Part shown: positions 25,875 through 35,972 of the stretch, in pieces
Layout: every line of letters starts with the position of its first letter
How positions within the stretch are numbered: position 1 is the first letter of the stretch
Origin: Solirubrobacteraceae bacterium
GTDB lineage: Bacteria; Actinomycetota; Thermoleophilia; Solirubrobacterales; Solirubrobacteraceae
Length of the DNA stretch: 64,000 nucleotides
Assembly: GCA_016463765.1 (NCBI GenBank)
Contig: JAEMQS010000013.1
Span: forward strand, 1-64,000
Direction of reading: 5' to 3'
Position numbers and translations under genes: made by a program
The notes under the pieces: model-generated
Database searches by the model: none
Seen by the model: only the letters and a program-made list of their open reading frames with translations
Told to the model about the DNA's origin: nothing

Positions 25875-26996
25875 CTACGGCACCGTGGCGCCGACGATCT
25901 CGGCCATGACCTCGCCGAGATCGTGATTGGCCTCGTAGACGAGCACCTGGCGAGAGGCGCCGTTGCCCCGGTCGATGAGGTCCTCGATGCCGTCGAGATG
26001 GTCCCCGGCGCCGAGGTCCTGGGCGTGCGGGCGCAGCCGCTCGACGAGCCGGCGGGCCAGGTCCTTCGTCATGACCTTCTCGCTGCTCGGCAGGTCCACG
26101 AGCCAGCCGTCGAGCCCGTGGCGGGCGGCCAGCCACTTGTTCTCGTCGAGCATCTGCCAGGGATACCGGCCGAGCGGCGCGCCGTCGTCGAAGTGCTCGG
26201 AGAGCTCCTTGACCATCGCCTGGATGAGCGCCGTGAGCGCGATGGTGTGCTCCACGCGGGTCTGCGAGTCGCAGACGCGGATCTCGACGGTGCCGAACTT
26301 CGGGTGGGGCCGCACGTCGTACCAGAGGTAGGTGTAGTCCTCGATGACGCCGCTGCGGACCATGAACTCGATCTGGCGCTCGAAGTTCTCCCAGGTGTCG
26401 TAGGCGGGCGGCATGCCGACGCGCGGGAACGCCCGGAAGATCGGCGTACGGGTTGAGAGCATGCCCGTCTGGTCGGCCCGCCAGAAGGGCGAGTTGCAGC
26501 TCAGCGCCAGCAGCACCGGGAGGTGGACACGCATGCCGTCGGCGACGTGGATGGCCTTGTCCGGGTCGTTGACGCCGACGTGGACGTGCATCCCGAAGAT
26601 GAGCTCCTGCCGGGCGACGAACCGCAACGCGCTGATGAGGTCGCGGTAGCGGTCGCGGCCGACGATCCGCTGGTCCTCCCACATCGCGAACGGATGGGTG
26701 CCGGCCGACCCGATCGTCCAGTCGTGCGCGGCCGCGCGGTCGCGGGCCTCGCCGCGCAGCGCGCGCAGCTGGGCGGCCGCCTCGTCGACCGAAGTGCACG
26801 GCTCGGTGGAGATCTCCAGCACGGACTCCATGAGCTCCGGCTTGATCTGCCCAGCGACGTCGGCCCCTGCGCTGCTGTCGTCGTCGTGCAGCAGCGTCTC
26901 GATCGCGTTGACGAGGTCATACGTCTCCCCGTCGACGATCATCAGCTCCTCCTCGACGCCCAACGTATAGCTCGGCCCGTGGAAGTGGTGCTCCAT
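25875..26996 (-). CDS. carboxylate-amine ligase, glutamate-cysteine ligase type 2 (YbdK family)
   Basis: 373 residues. Motifs are YTLGVEEELMIVDGETYDL, KPELMESVLEISTEPC, FGMHVHVGVNDPDKAI, and LWYDVRPHPKFGTVEIRVCD, characteristic of the GCS2/YbdK family, which makes gamma-glutamyl bonds with ATP. In actinobacteria such proteins are annotated as putative glutamate-cysteine ligases; a role in thiol biosynthesis is possible but not established. ATG 26996 (MEHHFHGPSYTLGVEEE) is preferred to the ORF-track 27053. Divergent from the aldolase gene. Confidence 0.92.
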   Translation of the reverse strand: MEHHFHGPSYTLGVEEELMIVDGETYDLVNAIETLLHDDDSSAGADVAGQIKPELMESVLEISTEPCTSVDEAAAQLRALRGEARDRAAAHDWTIGSAGTHPFAMWEDQRIVGRDRYRDLISALRFVARQELIFGMHVHVGVNDPDKAIHVADGMRVHLPVLLALSCNSPFWRADQTGMLSTRTPIFRAFPRVGMPPAYDTWENFERQIEFMVRSGVIEDYTYLWYDVRPHPKFGTVEIRVCDSQTRVEHTIALTALIQAMVKELSEHFDDGAPLGRYPWQMLDENKWLAARHGLDGWLVDLPSSEKVMTKDLARRLVERLRPHAQDLGAGDHLDGIEDLIDRGNGASRQVLVYEANHDLGEVMAEIVGATVP

Positions 26997-27085
26997 GCGT
27001 TGCGGAGCGTACCCGCCGGATCGGCCCTTGCCGCGTAGTATCCGGACGATCACCGAGAGATATGTGATCCACCAGGAGGAAGAGC

Positions 27086-28159
<1,074 letters not shown>

Positions 28160-28212
28160 CTCGTTCGCAAGCCGTCGTGCACAGCGCCCGGCGCGCCTCC
28201 TACGTTGGGGGC

Positions 28213-28722
28213 GTGTCCGGGCGCTTTGTCGTTGTCCTCCTGATCACCGCGCTGGCCGTGGGCTGTGGTGACGCGCTGCTCGGCGAGGGCGGGAGCACCG
28301 GCGCGCCGGGGACGGGCCGGGTCGTCCGCGTGGTCGACGGGGACACGATCCACGTGCGGCTGCCCGACGGCACGAAGGAGAAGGTCCGATACATCGGCGT
28401 CGACACGCCGGAGTCCGTGAAGCCGAACACGCCCGTGGAGTGCTTCGCGAAGGCCGCGTCGGCACGCAACGCCGAGCTCGTCGAGGACGAGCGGGTGGAG
28501 CTGCGCACCGACGTCGAGGAGCGCGACCGCTACGGCCGGCTCCTGGCCTACGTCTACCGCGTCCGCGACGGCGCGTTCGTCAACGCCGCGCTCGTGCGCG
28601 AGGGCTACGCCGCGCCGCTGTCGGTCCCGCCGAACGTGCGCCACGCCGACGAGTTCGCCGCGCTGGCGCGCACCGCCCGCCGCGACGGCCGGGGGCTGTG
28701 GGCGGCGTGCGCCGGGTCATAG
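28213..28722 (+). CDS. lipoprotein staphylococcal nuclease-like (thermonuclease) protein
   Basis: 169 residues from GTG 28213. A lipoprotein signal ([15 protein letters not shown]) precedes an SNase domain: [25 protein letters not shown] (catalytic Arg and Asp), [13 protein letters not shown] (second Arg region) and a final [10 protein letters not shown]. It would be an extracytoplasmic, calcium-dependent nuclease attached to the membrane. The ORF-track entry starting at 27571 reads through the aldolase in a shadow frame. The 3' end overlaps the convergent hydrolase gene by six bases. Confidence 0.9.
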   Translation: MSGRFVVVLLITALAVGCGDALLGEGGSTGAPGTGRVVRVVDGDTIHVRLPDGTKEKVRYIGVDTPESVKPNTPVECFAKAASARNAELVEDERVELRTDVEERDRYGRLLAYVYRVRDGAFVNAALVREGYAAPLSVPPNVRHADEFAALARTARRDGRGLWAACAGS

Positions 28723-29562
28723 CCGCACGACGCTGATCGGGCGGGGCGGCGCGACCGGGCGGTCGTCTCCCAGCGCCTGGGCGAGGAAGAGGTGCAGCGC
28801 GCCGCCGAAGGCCTCGGGTGCCGACGCGAACGGGACGTGGCCGCAGTCGAGCTCGAGCATCCTGCCGCCGGGCAGCGCGGCCGCGAGGGCCCGTCCGGCG
28901 GCGACCGGGATATTGGGGTCCCGCGCGCCCCAGACGACGAGGGTCGGCGCCGTGATGCCCCGCACGTCGGCCCGGAGGTCGCTCTCGTCCCGGGTGAAGC
29001 TGCGCCACACCGATGCGACGGTCTGCACCCGGACCGGGTCGCGCATCCCGGCCACGGTGTCGCGCAGGACACGCCGGTCCTCGTCGCGCGCGGCGCGCAT
29101 GTAGTTCGCGGCGAAGCGCGGGTAGACCCGGCGCAGGACCGACGGCCGGCCCAGCGTCGCGCACGCGACGCGCACCTTGGGCGTGCGCGCGACGAAGCCG
29201 GCGGTGTTGACGAGGACCAGGGCGCGGACGAGGTCCGGCCGCCGGATCGCCAGGCGTGCGGCAGCGAACCCCCCGACGGAGTTGCCGATGACGACGGCTC
29301 CCTCAGGCGCCAGCGCCTGCACCACGTCCTCGGCGGCGTCGGCGAACCCCGCTGCGGTCGCGGTCCCCGCCGTCGGCGCGGGCGACGCCCCGTGCCCGGG
29401 CCAGTCGACGGCGATGGTCCGGTGATATCTCCGGGAGAGGCCCGGGACGATGGCGTCGTAGTCGCTGCCGGTGTGCCCGGCGGCGGGCAGAAGGACGACC
29501 GGAAGGCCGATCCCCCGCTCCCGACATGAGACGACCCCACCGCGTGTCTGCACGTCCGTCAT
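28717..29562 (-). CDS. alpha/beta-hydrolase
   Basis: 281 residues, classical alpha/beta-hydrolase: oxyanion HTG in [26 protein letters not shown], nucleophile elbow [11 protein letters not shown] (GNSVGG), Asp in [12 protein letters not shown] and His in [15 protein letters not shown]. Substrate unknown. ATG 29562 follows GGAGAGGACGC; the ORF-track start at 29625 lies inside the operators. It is divergent from a TetR regulator across two operator palindromes, so it is the likely regulated target. Confidence 0.9.
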   Translation of the reverse strand: MTDVQTRGGVVSCRERGIGLPVVLLPAAGHTGSDYDAIVPGLSRRYHRTIAVDWPGHGASPAPTAGTATAAGFADAAEDVVQALAPEGAVVIGNSVGGFAAARLAIRRPDLVRALVLVNTAGFVARTPKVRVACATLGRPSVLRRVYPRFAANYMRAARDEDRRVLRDTVAGMRDPVRVQTVASVWRSFTRDESDLRADVRGITAPTLVVWGARDPNIPVAAGRALAAALPGGRMLELDCGHVPFASAPEAFGGALHLFLAQALGDDRPVAPPRPISVVRL

Positions 29563-29589
29563 GCGTCCTCTCCTCCGTTCGCCACGTAC

Positions 29590-29625
29590 TATGACCGCGC
29601 GGTCATAATATGACCGGGCGGTCAT
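29590..29625. promoter_or_regulatory. twin TetR operators
   Basis: TATGACCGCGCGGTCATA (29590-29607) is a perfect palindrome; ATGACCGGGCGGTCAT (29610-29625) is a second site with perfect 7-bp arms. The centres are 19 bp apart. They fill the space between the hydrolase and tetR starts, and a -10-like TAGTAT (29633-29638) just beyond them places the tetR transcript start only about four bases before its ATG. Confidence 0.75.
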
Positions 29626-29648
29626 CGCTGTCTAGTATTCCGCGGGGT

Positions 29649-30218
29649 ATGGAAGGCCAGGCCGCACTCTCCCCCGCCCAGCGCACCCGCGAGGCACTCC
29701 TCGACGCGGGCGACCAGCTCGCCGAGAGCGAGGGGTTCGCGGGCATGACGGTCAGCCGGATCACGGCGGCGGCCGGCGTGGCGAAGGGGACCTTCTATCT
29801 GCACTTCGAGGACCGCGACGCGTACGTCCGCGCGCTGCACGCGCGGTTCTACGACCGGGTCCAGGCGGCCATCGAGGAGGCACGCCAGGCCGCGCAACCG
29901 GACGAGGACGTGGCGTGGACGAGCCTCGAGACCTACCTCGACGCCTGCCTGCGCAACCGCGCGATCCGGATCCTGCTCCTGGAGGCGCGGAACTCCGGCG
30001 TGCTCGCCGAGGCCGTCGACGAGCGACGCCGCGCGTTCGTCGACGACGCCGAGCCGGCACTCGCGGCGCTCGGGTTCATCCACCCCCGGGCCTCAGCGTG
30101 GCTGCTCCTCGCGATGGTCTCGGAGATCGCCCTGCAGGAGATGGATGCAGGCCAGCGCGACCCGCAGGCCCGGGCCGCGCTGCGTGCGTTTCTTCGCGGC
30201 GCGGCGCGCGCGGACTGA
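29649..30218 (+). CDS. TetR-family transcriptional regulator
   Basis: 189 residues from ATG 29649 (MEGQAALSPAQRTREALL). The HTH reads MTVSRITAAAGVAKGTFYLHFEDRDAYV, the TetR signature; the C-terminal helical domain (LLLEARNSGVLAEAVDERR) is a ligand-binding type. Two adjacent operator palindromes in its promoter indicate autorepression and control of the divergent alpha/beta-hydrolase gene. The near-leaderless transcript predicted from the -10 box supports the shorter start. Confidence 0.92.
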   Translation: MEGQAALSPAQRTREALLDAGDQLAESEGFAGMTVSRITAAAGVAKGTFYLHFEDRDAYVRALHARFYDRVQAAIEEARQAAQPDEDVAWTSLETYLDACLRNRAIRILLLEARNSGVLAEAVDERRRAFVDDAEPALAALGFIHPRASAWLLLAMVSEIALQEMDAGQRDPQARAALRAFLRGAARAD

Positions 30219-30253
30219 ACAGCCCGTCGCTTTCCCGGTACCCTTCATAACCG

Positions 30254-30499
30254 ATGGCAACCAAGCTTCGTGAGACGGTCCACGACTTCGAGGCGCGTTT
30301 CGCCGCCGAGGCCGAGGCCGACAGGCAGCGTCGCGAGGCGCTCCGGCGCCAGGCCGAGCAGCGCGCTCAGCGCCGGCGCATGGAACGCACCAACACCAAG
30401 GGAACCTTCCGGTTCACGCTGCTGGTGCTCGCGATCATCGCGACGGCGATCATCACGACCATCGTGATGTTCCAGATGTTCCTGATCGTGCTGGACTGA
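30254..30499 (+). CDS. small coiled-coil membrane protein (81 aa)
   Basis: Residues 1-48 are a charged coiled coil (FAAEAEADRQRREALRRQAEQ), followed by one membrane helix (FTLLVLAIIATAIITTIVMF). No recognised family. It stands between tetR and csrA, co-directional with tetR by 35 bases, and converges with csrA. Confidence 0.65.
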   Translation: MATKLRETVHDFEARFAAEAEADRQRREALRRQAEQRAQRRRMERTNTKGTFRFTLLVLAIIATAIITTIVMFQMFLIVLD

Positions 30500-30519
30500 G
30501 CCAGCCGAGCCGGTCGCGG

Positions 30520-30747
30520 CTACTCGCCGCGACCCATCTGCTCGAGCGCGGCGTCAACCTCGGCGCGCGCTCCGACCTTCTGGCGCTCTTCCTGGATCTC
30601 CAGGTAGACCTCTTTGCGGAAGACAGGGATGTCCCGCGGCGCCTGGATCCCGATCCGGACCTTTTCGCCCATGATCGACAGCACCGACACCTCGATGTCG
30701 TCGCCGATCATGATGGACTGATTGGACTTGCGTGTAAGGACGAGCAT
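30520..30747 (-). CDS. csrA: carbon storage regulator CsrA
   Basis: 75-residue RNA-binding protein. [20 protein letters not shown] and [22 protein letters not shown] are the full CsrA/RsmA signature, including the RNA-contacting LTRK near the N-terminus and the IPVFRKEVY strand. It binds GGA motifs in mRNA leaders; in flagellated Gram-positive bacteria it represses flagellin and is sequestered by FliW. csrA is uncommon in actinobacteria and suggests a flagellated organism, although no flagellar gene is in view. A GGGAGG ribosome site precedes the ATG by nine bases. Confidence 0.97.
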   Translation of the reverse strand: MLVLTRKSNQSIMIGDDIEVSVLSIMGEKVRIGIQAPRDIPVFRKEVYLEIQEERQKVGARAEVDAALEQMGRGE

Positions 30748-30887
30748 GAACAGGGCACCTCCCGTGCCGTGGTGCTACTCAACCATGTTCGACGCTTCGC
30801 CGCAAACACCGTGAAACCCGCAGTTCGGCGCACCGGGGCGATGACGGATGGGTCCAGCGGCCACTTCTTGTAGCCTGCGGCCGGGTC

Positions 30888-31502
30888 ATGCCACGACGTT
30901 CACTGCGCCCCCATCTCAATCAGATCCGCGCCTGGGTCCGCCAGGGCCGCACGGACGCCTGGATCGCTCATCAGCTGGAGGTCACCGTCCAGCAGATCGA
31001 AGCCTTCAAGCGCGAGAACGATCTCGCGCCTGCAGAGGAGAGCCAGAACGGCGCTCCCGCCGCAGATTTCGACGATGAGATCGATCTTCGCGCCGAAGAC
31101 GACGCGCTCATCGCCGCCGAGCTCGAGGCCGCCGAGGCCGCCCGCGCCGAGGAGGAAGCACGCAAGGCCGAAGAGGCCGCTGCGCGCAAGGCCGCCGGCG
31201 AGGACGAGCCCGACGAGGACGGTGACGACGAGGATTCCGGCGCGCGCAAGCGCCGCCGCGGACGTCGTGGTGGCCGCGGCCGTCGCGGCAAGAGCACGCA
31301 GACGGGCTTCGAGGGCACCTTCGATCACGGCGACGAGGGGTACGGGCTCTGGCTCGACCCCGCGGTCGCGGACTCGGCCGTGTACGCCGAGCACTGGGCC
31401 GGGCATCGTCCGGTCGAGGTCGTGATCGAGGAGGACCAGATCGTCATCCGCCGCGCGGGCGAGGCCCCCGCCGATGACGATGGCTCCTCCGACGACGAGT
31501 AG
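30888..31502 (+). CDS. hypothetical protein with HTH-like N-terminus and RGG-like basic patch
   Basis: 204 residues in four parts: an N-terminal helix-turn-helix-like segment (LNQIRAWVRQGRTDAWIAHQLEVTVQQIEAFKREN), an Ala/Glu-rich acidic helix (80-130), an Arg/Gly-rich patch (RKRRRGRRGGRGRRGK), and a small C-terminal domain (GLWLDPAVADSAVYAEHWAGHRPVEVVI). The composition suggests nucleic-acid binding; no family is recognised. The start of the following acetyltransferase gene overlaps its end by 29 bases, indicating coexpression. Confidence 0.7.
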   Translation: MPRRSLRPHLNQIRAWVRQGRTDAWIAHQLEVTVQQIEAFKRENDLAPAEESQNGAPAADFDDEIDLRAEDDALIAAELEAAEAARAEEEARKAEEAAARKAAGEDEPDEDGDDEDSGARKRRRGRRGGRGRRGKSTQTGFEGTFDHGDEGYGLWLDPAVADSAVYAEHWAGHRPVEVVIEEDQIVIRRAGEAPADDDGSSDDE

Positions 31503-32283
31503 CCGCCGCGATCCCGCCTACGCGCGCGCGCTCGACTTCGAGCGCGCGATGCGCATCGCCTCAGGTCTCGCCTGGCCGATCCCGCGCGGCCTGCTGATCG
31601 CCGACCCCGCGCACCCGCTGGTGTGGGACGTCAACACGCTGTGGCTCGACGACGTCGGGGATGCGACCGCCGACGAGCTCGTGGCGGAGGCCGCGCGTCT
31701 GCAGGCCCCCGCGGGGCTCGCCCACCGCTCCGTGCTGGTGGTCGACGAGCACGACTGGACGCGCCTGTCCCCCGGCTTCTCCGCTGCCGGGTACATGGTG
31801 CAGGTCAACGCGGTGATGGTCCACCGGGGTGCCGCGCCTCCCGCCCCCGCGGAAGAGGTCGACACCGACGCCGATCCGGCGGCGGTGAGGCCCGCCGCGA
31901 CCGCGTACATCGCCGCCGAGCCGTTCGGGGCCGATGCCGACGCGGCAGCCCAGGTCCTCTCGCACGTTCTGCGGCGCCCTGGCGGCGTGGAGGAGCGCTG
32001 GTGCACGATCTCCCGCGATGGGGCTGTCGTGGCCTATGCGCGCCTCTGGCAGGCCGGAGACGCGGCGCAGGTCGAAGATGTCGTCGTCCTGGAGCCCTGG
32101 CGCCGCCAGGGGCTGGGGCGCGCCGTCGTGGCGGCCGCCACGCGCGCTGCGCTCGCAGCGTCCCCGGACTTTCTGTTCATCGTCGCCGATGACGACGACT
32201 GGCCGAAGGACCTGTACGCGTCGCTGGGTTACGAGCCGGTCGGCCGGCTGGCGATCTTCCGTCAGGTGCCGCCGGCCGACTGA
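31474..32283 (+). CDS. GNAT-family N-acetyltransferase
   Basis: 269 residues. The C-terminal GNAT domain has the acetyl-CoA pyrophosphate loop in VEDVVVLEPWRRQGLGRAVV (RRQGLG) and YASLGYEPVGRLAIF near the end. The first 130 residues look like a degenerate second GNAT half (VLVVDEHDWTRLSPGFSAAGYMVQVNAVMVH). Acceptor substrate unknown. Overlap with the upstream gene suggests an operon; ATG 31480 is an equally possible start. Confidence 0.85.
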   Translation: MTMAPPTTSSRRDPAYARALDFERAMRIASGLAWPIPRGLLIADPAHPLVWDVNTLWLDDVGDATADELVAEAARLQAPAGLAHRSVLVVDEHDWTRLSPGFSAAGYMVQVNAVMVHRGAAPPAPAEEVDTDADPAAVRPAATAYIAAEPFGADADAAAQVLSHVLRRPGGVEERWCTISRDGAVVAYARLWQAGDAAQVEDVVVLEPWRRQGLGRAVVAAATRAALAASPDFLFIVADDDDWPKDLYASLGYEPVGRLAIFRQVPPAD

Positions 32284-32292
32284 GCGGCGTGC

Positions 32293-32613
32293 TCAGAGCC
32301 GGCGCCCGCCGGCGAAGTCCCTCGCCCCGCGGACGTAGCGGGCGAACGTGGCGTCTGCGATCAGCCGGGGGTCCCAGAGCGCGGGGTGGTCGGGCGCGAG
32401 GCCGTGCGCGATCTCGACCACCCAGTCGGTGCCCTGCTCGTAGAGATCGGCGAGCTCCTCGACCGTGAACGGCCCGCCGAGGCGACGGCGCAGCTGGATG
32501 AGGGTCTGCGCGATGAGGTCGTGTGCCTTGCCCCGGAGGCGGTCGTCGGGGAGCCCGTCGACCCGCTGCTCTCCTTCACGCCACTGTTCCAGCGCCCGCT
32601 CGACGTCAGCCAT
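32293..32613 (-). CDS. hypothetical protein (106 aa)
   Basis: Small soluble helical protein (ALEQWREGEQRVDGLPDDRLRGKAHDLIAQTL, then GTDWVVEIAHGLAP). No recognised domain. It follows divIC by 28 bases in the same direction, so it belongs to the same operon; in other actinobacteria this position holds a DUF501 gene, to which this sequence does not correspond. Confidence 0.7.
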   Translation of the reverse strand: MADVERALEQWREGEQRVDGLPDDRLRGKAHDLIAQTLIQLRRRLGGPFTVEELADLYEQGTDWVVEIAHGLAPDHPALWDPRLIADATFARYVRGARDFAGGRRL

Positions 32614-32641
32614 TTCGGCGGCCAGGCTAGCGGGCCTTTGG

Positions 32642-32944
32642 TCAGGGCCCTTCGGGCAGGCCCTTCAGCGAGTACGCCCGCTCACCGGGCTTGACCATCC
32701 CGAGCCTGCGCGCCTCCTGCTCGAGCGCCTTCGGGCTCTGCAGCGCGGCCCGCCGTGCCCGCAGCTCACGGTTCTCCCGCTCCAGGGCGGTGACCTCCGC
32801 GCGCTTGGTCTTCGCCTCCTGCCACGACGACCAGTAACCGCTCAGCGGGCGGATGTAGAGCGCGAGGATGAAGAGCAGGACGAGGACGAGCGCAAGGCGC
32901 CCGACCCGGTCCCAGCGGATGCGAGAGGTGGGGACGGCGGTCAC
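32642..32944 (-). CDS. septum formation initiator protein (FtsB/DivIC family)
   Basis: 100 residues: short cytoplasmic leader, one membrane helix (LALVLVLLFILALYI), then an extracytoplasmic coiled coil (AKTKRAEVTALERENRELRARRAAL) and the family ending ALEQEARRLGMVKPGERAY. DivIC/FtsB bridges FtsL and FtsQ in the divisome. In actinobacteria it normally follows eno directly; here the nuclease gene and two repeats intervene. GTG start at 32944. Confidence 0.92.
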   Translation of the reverse strand: MTAVPTSRIRWDRVGRLALVLVLLFILALYIRPLSGYWSSWQEAKTKRAEVTALERENRELRARRAALQSPKALEQEARRLGMVKPGERAYSLKGLPEGP

Positions 32945-33040
32945 AGGTCGGTCGTTCGCCGTGGATGGCGGTCTTCCTGCCGGGCTGCGTAGTTATGTCG
33001 CAGTCCTGCGCTCATGGGGTGCAGGTGGTCGTTCAGGGTC

Positions 33041-33091
33041 GGGGGTGTGAGCATTCCGCGCGCCCACAGCTCTCGCAATGCGCACACCCAG
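33041..33091 (+). repeat. 51-base palindromic repeat, copy at 5' end of nuclease gene
   Basis: Outer arms GGGGGTGTGAGCATT and AATGCGCACACCC are imperfect inverted repeats with 21 bases between them. The nuclease gene's GTG start codon (33047) lies in the left arm, so the N-terminal peptide VSI..RNAHT is encoded by the repeat itself. Same orientation as the copy at 33955. Confidence 0.85.
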
Positions 33092-33964
33092 GCGCGGATC
33101 GTCGATGTGTGCCGTCGGCAGCGGGGTGTGATCGAGCACGGGCAACTCGTCGAGGCAGGGCTCGGGCCGCGCGGCATAGCTGAGCGGGTCCAGGCGCTCA
33201 CCCTGTTCGTCGTCACCACCCGCGTGTACGCGCTGAGTCCGGTAATCACCGACGACGCGCTCCGGGCCGCGATGGTGCTGTCTGTGCGCGGCCGCACGAT
33301 CCTCAGCCACTGGTCGGCCGCAGAGCTGCTCCAGATGGCAGACCGGCCGTCGCAGTTCCACCACGTGACGACCACGGGATGCGCTCGGTCGCGTCCGGGG
33401 CTTGTCGTTCACCGCACGCGGGTCGAACTCCCGGCCCGCCGGGTGCGCGGGCTGCCGGTGACCGAACCTGACCGCGTGCTCCTCGACCTCGCGGTGGGTG
33501 TGCGTGGTCGGCCGCTGGAGCGCATCGTCGCGGAGACGCTGTTCCGCCGGCTCCTCACCGAGGAGGGCGTGCGCGCCGCCCCGAGCGCCTATCCCGGGCA
33601 CCCGGGCGCGAGCAACCTCGCTCTCATCAACCCTGATGCCGCCCGCAACCGTAGGACCGAGACGCCGCTTGAAGAGGAGGCGTTGACAAAGCTCGACATC
33701 CTCGGGCTCCCGCCGTTCGTCTGCCAGTACGACCTGTTCGGGCAGAGTGGCCGGCGCTACCGGGCCGACTTCTTCTGGCGCGAGTACGGCGTGCTCCTGG
33801 AGACGGACGGGCGCTCAGCGCATCAGCGCCGCATGGACTTCGAGAAGGACCGCGACCGCGACAACGACCTCCTCGCGGTCGGCCTGCGCACCATGCGGGT
33901 GACGCGTCGGCAACTGCGAGCACGCACCTTCGGCCCTCAGTTGCGGGCGACGCTGGGGGTGTGA
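33047..33964 (+). CDS. AbiEi-like / DUF559 (Vsr-like) nuclease domain protein bounded by repeats
   Basis: 305 residues. The N-terminal part resembles the AbiEi antitoxin winged helix (RRQRGVIEHGQLVEAGLGPRGI, TILSHWSAAELLQM). The C-terminal 100 residues are a DUF559 domain, a Vsr-like PD-(D/E)xK nuclease: TPLEEEAL, YRADFFWREYGVLLETDG (Asp and Glu-x-Asp), then DRDRDNDLLAVGLRTMRVTRRQL. Start (GTG) and stop (TGA) both lie inside 51-base direct copies of a palindromic repeat. It is opposite in strand to eno and divIC and separates them. ATG 33014 is a possible longer start. No partner toxin gene is present. Mobility is inference. Confidence 0.85.
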   Translation: MSIPRAHSSRNAHTQARIVDVCRRQRGVIEHGQLVEAGLGPRGIAERVQALTLFVVTTRVYALSPVITDDALRAAMVLSVRGRTILSHWSAAELLQMADRPSQFHHVTTTGCARSRPGLVVHRTRVELPARRVRGLPVTEPDRVLLDLAVGVRGRPLERIVAETLFRRLLTEEGVRAAPSAYPGHPGASNLALINPDAARNRRTETPLEEEALTKLDILGLPPFVCQYDLFGQSGRRYRADFFWREYGVLLETDGRSAHQRRMDFEKDRDRDNDLLAVGLRTMRVTRRQLRARTFGPQLRATLGV

Positions 33965-34005
33965 GCATTGCGCGACGTCACACGTCTCGGAATGCGCACA
34001 CCCCC
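33955..34005 (+). repeat. 51-base palindromic repeat, copy at 3' end of nuclease gene
   Basis: GGGGGTGTGAGCATT and AATGCGCACACCCCC pair in 14 of 15 positions; an inner stem GACGT-CAC-ACGTC occupies the centre. The nuclease stop TGA is in the left arm. The right end is 14 bases from the eno stop codon and overlaps the left half of a CCCCC-GAGC-GGGGG hairpin that may end eno transcripts. Confidence 0.88.
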
Positions 34006-34014
34006 GAGCGGGGG
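34001..34014 (-). terminator. short hairpin after eno
   Basis: CCCCC-GAGC-GGGGG lies six bases past the eno stop on the minus strand and shares its left half with the 51-base repeat. No T-run; weak evidence for termination. Confidence 0.4.
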
Positions 34015-34019
34015 ACGCC

Positions 34020-35961
<1,942 letters not shown>

Positions 35962-35972
35962 GCGGCGGAAGC

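Noticed and set aside
33047-33964. Type IV toxin-antitoxin system reading of the AbiEi-like domain
   Set aside because: No AbiEii nucleotidyltransferase or other partner gene is adjacent; the C-terminal nuclease domain and the repeats give a better account.
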